Part shown: positions 60,509 to 64,000 of the stretch, piece after piece | Layout of the letters: every line of letters begins with the position of its first letter | Numbering within the stretch: position 1 is the stretch's first letter | Assembly: GCA_024229395.1 (NCBI GenBank) | Contig: JAAESM010000033.1 | Location: 62,001-126,000 of the forward strand | Reading direction: 5' to 3' | Origin: Planctomycetota bacterium | GTDB lineage: Bacteria; Planctomycetota; UBA1135 | DNA: 64,000 bases | Made by a program: the position numbers and the translations under genes | The notes under the pieces: model-generated | What the model was told of the DNA's origin: nothing | The model's database searches: none | Seen by the model: the letters and a program-made list of their open reading frames with translations, nothing else

Positions 60509-62797
60509 TTAACCGGATTCGCGCAACTTCTGCTCGAGCATCGCTTCGTACTTGTCGAGGTACTCTTGCTCGCGATCGCTCCAACCATAGCCACCAAAGC
60601 GTGCGCGATAGACCAACACCGTGACCGAGTTCAGCGGTCGGTAGAAATCACCGCCCCAACGTTGCACCGAGCTGCAGAATTCGGCCGTAGTTTGTGAGCG
60701 CTTGGTCTTGAAACCTAGGTCGGTCAGCAAGTCACGCACTCGCAGCCAATAATCCAAGGCATGCTCTGCCTCTGGGCTGAGGCCATGCTCCTTGGAGTGT
60801 TTGCGCATCGCGCGACGAGCGAAGACATTACCCATGACCAGGATTGAGGCCACCAAACCAACAATCGTAGTGATGGTGAACATGAAATCATCCAGGCCGA
60901 AACGCGGGTCCTCGGCAGCAGCCTTGAGGAAAGCCTCCCGGCCTTCTTCATCCAAGGCGAGGGGATTATCTTCGACCGGGCGTGGCTCGAGGTCGCTGCC
61001 AGACTCATTTTGCAGTGCCGCCAACAGATCAGCGCGTTGAGAAACTGGGGTTGGATCAACGGTACGCCAAGAGCCATCGATTTGTTGCACCTCTAACCAT
61101 GCGTGTGCGTCGGAAAGGCGACCTACATAAGCATTTTCGGCTTCCGAGAATTCAGTGATTAGGAAACCACTCGCAACACGTGCTGGGATGCCATTGGCGC
61201 GTAAGTACAGCATGCCGGCCGAAGCGAAGTAGCTGCAGTAGCCGCGTTTGTTGTCGAAGAAATCGGTGAAGGCATCGATGCCGTTGGTCGACGATGGCTC
61301 CAGGTCGTATTGATAATTGTTCTCAAAATGCTCCACAACGCGGCGCACGATTTCTTCGCTATCGCTGAGGTCGGCGCACAGGGCGCGGGCATCGAGAATC
61401 CAATCCTGGAAGGCTGGGCCGCTTGGTAAGCGCAGAAAACGGCTTTGGCTGGCGTTACGCAAACGAATCGGCAAATCCTGATCGATCGTTTGGGCCCACC
61501 ACTGGTAGGACAAGAGATTCTCATCACCTGGATCGACCAACGCCGTGCCGTCGTCATCCAGTCGGCAACTCTGCGCTTTGAGTGCGACCAAGCGGCGGTT
61601 ATGCAGTAGATAACTGAGTGTGCCTTTGACGCCTTTGCTGTCATGGAACAGAACCCGCTGGAGGATCTTGTATTTGACCACACGGTTCATCACTAAGTCT
61701 TGGTCGAAGACAATCCAATCCTTCTCGCCGGCGGTATCGTTGGCGTAGTGCACGACCTCGGAGCTAGGGCTGCGGTACAGGCCATCCACGCCGATGCTGT
61801 CATAGGTGGTGGCGATCAGGTAGAGCGGACGGTCAATCGAATGGTAGCGCTCCTTGCCTTGGGCATCGCGCTTGGTCTTGACATGCAAGATCGGCTTTTC
61901 GCGGCCTTTGCCGGCAATCTTTCCATGCCACGGGATGGTCGATGGCATGATCAAGTCGGAAGTCTCAGCGCGGCGGATTGGCTGTTCCACGACTTCATCG
62001 TCGGTGCCCTCAGTTTCTGAGTCAGTCTCGGAAGCCGTGCCGCGTCGGCCGCCACCGCCCGCGATATTGAGCTCGCCACTGCTGCTCGGTAGTGGTTGCA
62101 AGGCCTTCGAAGCCGCCAGTCCACCCTGCTGCATACCGAGTCCAATTGGCAACAAGACCAGGCCAAGAATCAGGATGAAGCGCGCGCGACCCCACAGACC
62201 TTCGCCGGTTTCCGCTTCGTTGTCATAGCGATTGCGATCGGAACGCAAATGCCGACGTGCCCAACGTGCATGCAGCCAAGTGGTGACGCCTGCGGCGATC
62301 AGCAAGGTCAACAGCATCCACACGGCAATCACGATGCGCGCGGTCAGCCCCTTGGGCCACAGCACGACATGCGCCAACTGCAGTTCGATCAATGGGATCA
62401 GCAGGGCCAGCGACGCCAAGTGGTCGGGCCGTGAATAGCGCAGGGCAAAACCATGCACGCCCAGCAATAAAACGATGCTGAAGGTGAAGGCGTTTGGGTC
62501 GGGGCCTAGCACGCCGTAAATCACAGCGATTAGCAGCACCCAGAACTGGCTGAGGCTGCGGTGGTGATGTTGGATGAAGTCGCCCGGCAAGCGCATGCGT
62601 GTCAGCTGCGGGCCGCCCAACATGGCGAAGGGCACGAACAGGCTCAAGCCGAAGGAAACGTTGGCGTGGTCGAAAAACCACAACGCACAAGCTACTCCAC
62701 CGGACCATGCCAAAGTCATCAAGCCGGCTGCGCACCAGCTGTCGAGCGGCGAACTCGGCAGAGTGGGGTACAGGCGTTGCCGGACTTGCGATCTCAT
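60509..62797 (-). CDS. TgpA-type membrane transglutaminase-like protein
   Basis: A 762-residue membrane protein of the DUF3488/transglutaminase/DUF4129 type. The first half has several hydrophobic helices, then a long periplasmic part with a transglutaminase-like domain: Cys in NKRGYCSYFASAGMLYLR (about 520), His in SDAHAWLEV and Asp in TVDPTP. A last helix (about 640-660) and a DUF4129-like tail follow. The ATG at 62797 overlaps the stop of the upstream DUF58 gene. Such pairs commonly follow a MoxR ATPase gene, so the operon should be moxR-DUF58-tgpA. Confidence 0.87.
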   Translation of the reverse strand: MRSQVRQRLYPTLPSSPLDSWCAAGLMTLAWSGGVACALWFFDHANVSFGLSLFVPFAMLGGPQLTRMRLPGDFIQHHHRSLSQFWVLLIAVIYGVLGPDPNAFTFSIVLLLGVHGFALRYSRPDHLASLALLIPLIELQLAHVVLWPKGLTARIVIAVWMLLTLLIAAGVTTWLHARWARRHLRSDRNRYDNEAETGEGLWGRARFILILGLVLLPIGLGMQQGGLAASKALQPLPSSSGELNIAGGGGRRGTASETDSETEGTDDEVVEQPIRRAETSDLIMPSTIPWHGKIAGKGREKPILHVKTKRDAQGKERYHSIDRPLYLIATTYDSIGVDGLYRSPSSEVVHYANDTAGEKDWIVFDQDLVMNRVVKYKILQRVLFHDSKGVKGTLSYLLHNRRLVALKAQSCRLDDDGTALVDPGDENLLSYQWWAQTIDQDLPIRLRNASQSRFLRLPSGPAFQDWILDARALCADLSDSEEIVRRVVEHFENNYQYDLEPSSTNGIDAFTDFFDNKRGYCSYFASAGMLYLRANGIPARVASGFLITEFSEAENAYVGRLSDAHAWLEVQQIDGSWRTVDPTPVSQRADLLAALQNESGSDLEPRPVEDNPLALDEEGREAFLKAAAEDPRFGLDDFMFTITTIVGLVASILVMGNVFARRAMRKHSKEHGLSPEAEHALDYWLRVRDLLTDLGFKTKRSQTTAEFCSSVQRWGGDFYRPLNSVTVLVYRARFGGYGWSDREQEYLDKYEAMLEQKLRESG

Positions 62798-64000
62798 GCG
62801 CGGCGACTCTGGATGAAGGTACCGGTAGAGAAGCGTCGGTTGGCTTGGAACCAACGCTTGGTGGCGGGGGAGGTCACATCAAGACGATGGCGGCCGACAT
62901 CGCGCTTGTTGCCGGCGCCTGCGCACACTTGGATGCGGAAGCAATCCGAACGTGGGATATGCAGCCCCAACGGCGGCGGTGTCTTGATTCCGGCCTTCTC
63001 GGCGATCGGATCCACGCGCGGCAGTTGGACGTCGGCTAGGCGGGTAAGGATCTGGAACAAGGCGTGGCGGCCACGTTGTGCTTCCAGATAGAAGGGTTGC
63101 TCCACGCCCATGGTGGCGAATTCCACGCGGTAATTCTTGCGCAGGAAGAAATCCGCCAGCGTTGCGGCCAAACAGATACTCTCCTCGAACCTGCGACGCA
63201 CGCGCGCATCGGTGTCCTTGCCCAAGGCTGGCGGGATCAGCTCAACGCGTAGGCGCGGGAAGCGCACGCCATGCATTTCGCGAACCATCAAGTGACCACG
63301 TCGCGCCGTACTCTTCCAGTGGACTAGGCGTTGACTCATGCCTGGACGCCACTTCTTCAAGGTGTGGAACTCTTCGGTATCGGTGAAACGACCAGCACCG
63401 GCTTCGACTGTTTCGCGTTCATTAGGGATCAAACTGGTGGCATCGCGCAAGGCTCCTAGGCGCGGCAGTGCAATCAAGTCGGCAGGCAGATGCCAAGATG
63501 CTGTCCAGCGCAGCAACCCGAAGGGGAAGGTGGAGATTAAGCGCAGCCCATGACTTCGGAAGCGACCGCGCCTAGGCAAACGCAGTGAGCCGTCGACCCA
63601 CATTGATTCTCCAGGCTCAATGCTGGCGCGGTAGCCGAACATGCCGCGCTCATTGCCATCACTGCCGTGCAGCAGCAACACATCGCGGACCTTGAAGCGC
63701 TCGCCAACATGGTGCAAGGCGAAACGGATCGGCAAGCGTTCCCAAGCGAAACCAGTAGCAGGTTGCAAGCCGTCAGGTATCAAGCTGCCAAGAGAGATGC
63801 GGCCGACCCACCAACTACAGGCGAACAGCAGCAGCAACAGACTGGTGAAGGCCAGGATGAAGGGAGTTGGACGCAGGTTGGTGGAAAGAAGTGATAACAA
63901 GATCACCGAACCACTCAACCACAGCAAGGTCTTTGCCAGTGGGGTGAGTTGTGGGCGCAAGGACAGGCAAGTTGCCTGTTCGGCATTAGGCGCACCACCT
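62794..64000 (-). CDS. DUF58 domain protein (runs off the right edge)
   Basis: The frame stays open to the end of the window, so the start is not seen; a TTG at 63960 is possible. Two hydrophobic helices (near 63850-63940) precede the DUF58 domain, with ERLPIRF, the RRGRF segment and the hallmark EFHTLKKWRPGMSQRLVHWKSTARRGHLMVRE. The domain is von Willebrand-like and linked to MoxR chaperones. It is translationally coupled to the transglutaminase gene by an ATGA overlap. Confidence 0.85.
   Translation of the reverse strand, partial: GGAPNAEQATCLSLRPQLTPLAKTLLWLSGSVILLSLLSTNLRPTPFILAFTSLLLLLFACSWWVGRISLGSLIPDGLQPATGFAWERLPIRFALHHVGERFKVRDVLLLHGSDGNERGMFGYRASIEPGESMWVDGSLRLPRRGRFRSHGLRLISTFPFGLLRWTASWHLPADLIALPRLGALRDATSLIPNERETVEAGAGRFTDTEEFHTLKKWRPGMSQRLVHWKSTARRGHLMVREMHGVRFPRLRVELIPPALGKDTDARVRRRFEESICLAATLADFFLRKNYRVEFATMGVEQPFYLEAQRGRHALFQILTRLADVQLPRVDPIAEKAGIKTPPPLGLHIPRSDCFRIQVCAGAGNKRDVGRHRLDVTSPATKRWFQANRRFSTGTFIQSRRA

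Noticed and set aside
1-64000. CRISPR arrays, insertion sequences, prophage genes
   Set aside because: I looked for regular short repeats, transposase motifs and terminal inverted repeats and saw none. The only mobile-element trace is the tRNA fragment.

Overview
The window is a densely packed bacterial chromosome segment of roughly 55-60 % GC by eye, with almost no intergenic space and many 1-8 nt gene overlaps. The gene set suggests a Planctomycetota-like bacterium: a sulfatase joined to a haem c domain, tandem DUF1573 lipoproteins, a tripeptidyl-peptidase II-like subtilase, several secreted proteins of unknown function, SUMF1-like lipoproteins and a WaaP-type kinase. This assignment is inference from gene content; no rRNA is present.

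Layout. 1-3.1 kb: a more AT-rich end with a haem c/sulfatase fusion, followed by a 41-nt 3' fragment of a tRNA-Arg-like gene. 3.1-7.0 kb: a lipoprotein and three consecutive DUF1573 lipoproteins. 7.0-14.2 kb: type IV pilus/type II secretion motor genes (PilB-like, PilT, second PilB-like, PilC) and a histidine kinase. 14.2-18.2 kb: two CNNM/CorC-type membrane proteins, a secreted unknown, a membrane-anchored HTH protein and a SUMF1-like lipoprotein. 18.2-23.5 kb: information-processing genes rsmA, dnaG, rpoD and a C4 zinc-ribbon protein. 23.5-32.8 kb: a TPP II-like protease, EboE, tRNA-Glu, xerC, pabB, pabC and secreted unknowns. 32.8-39.5 kb: xseA-xseB-ispA-dxs-nadK, an isoprenoid/NADP operon. 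39.6-42.2 kb: a tandem glutamate dehydrogenase pair, one apparently lacking catalytic lysines. 42.3-44.3 kb: a LPS-core-type kinase and a glycosyltransferase. 44.3-46.1 kb: HMG-CoA lyase and an enoyl-CoA hydratase, a leucine-breakdown pair. 46.1-51.8 kb: stress and repair genes (universal stress protein, sirtuin, MsrA, a family-6-like DNA glycosylase) and membrane or lipoproteins. 51.9-57.6 kb: hydroxyacyl-CoA dehydrogenase, BoxC, BoxB and BoxD, the aerobic benzoyl-CoA (box) pathway. 57.7-64 kb: MscS, DUF1294, MtfA, a metallo-beta-lactamase-fold hydrolase, and a transglutaminase/DUF58 pair that runs off the right edge.

The most striking observation is the methionine sulfoxide reductase A gene at 49113-49724. 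Its catalytic cysteine codon is an in-frame TGA, followed 24 nt later by the apical loop of a hairpin of the right kind for a bacterial SECIS element. It therefore reads as a selenocysteine-containing, lipid-anchored MsrA. Other points worth a second look are the GDH pair with a probable non-catalytic partner, the box cluster, the tRNA fragment, and a repeated -10-like hexamer 6-7 nt upstream of start codons, which suggests widespread leaderless transcription.
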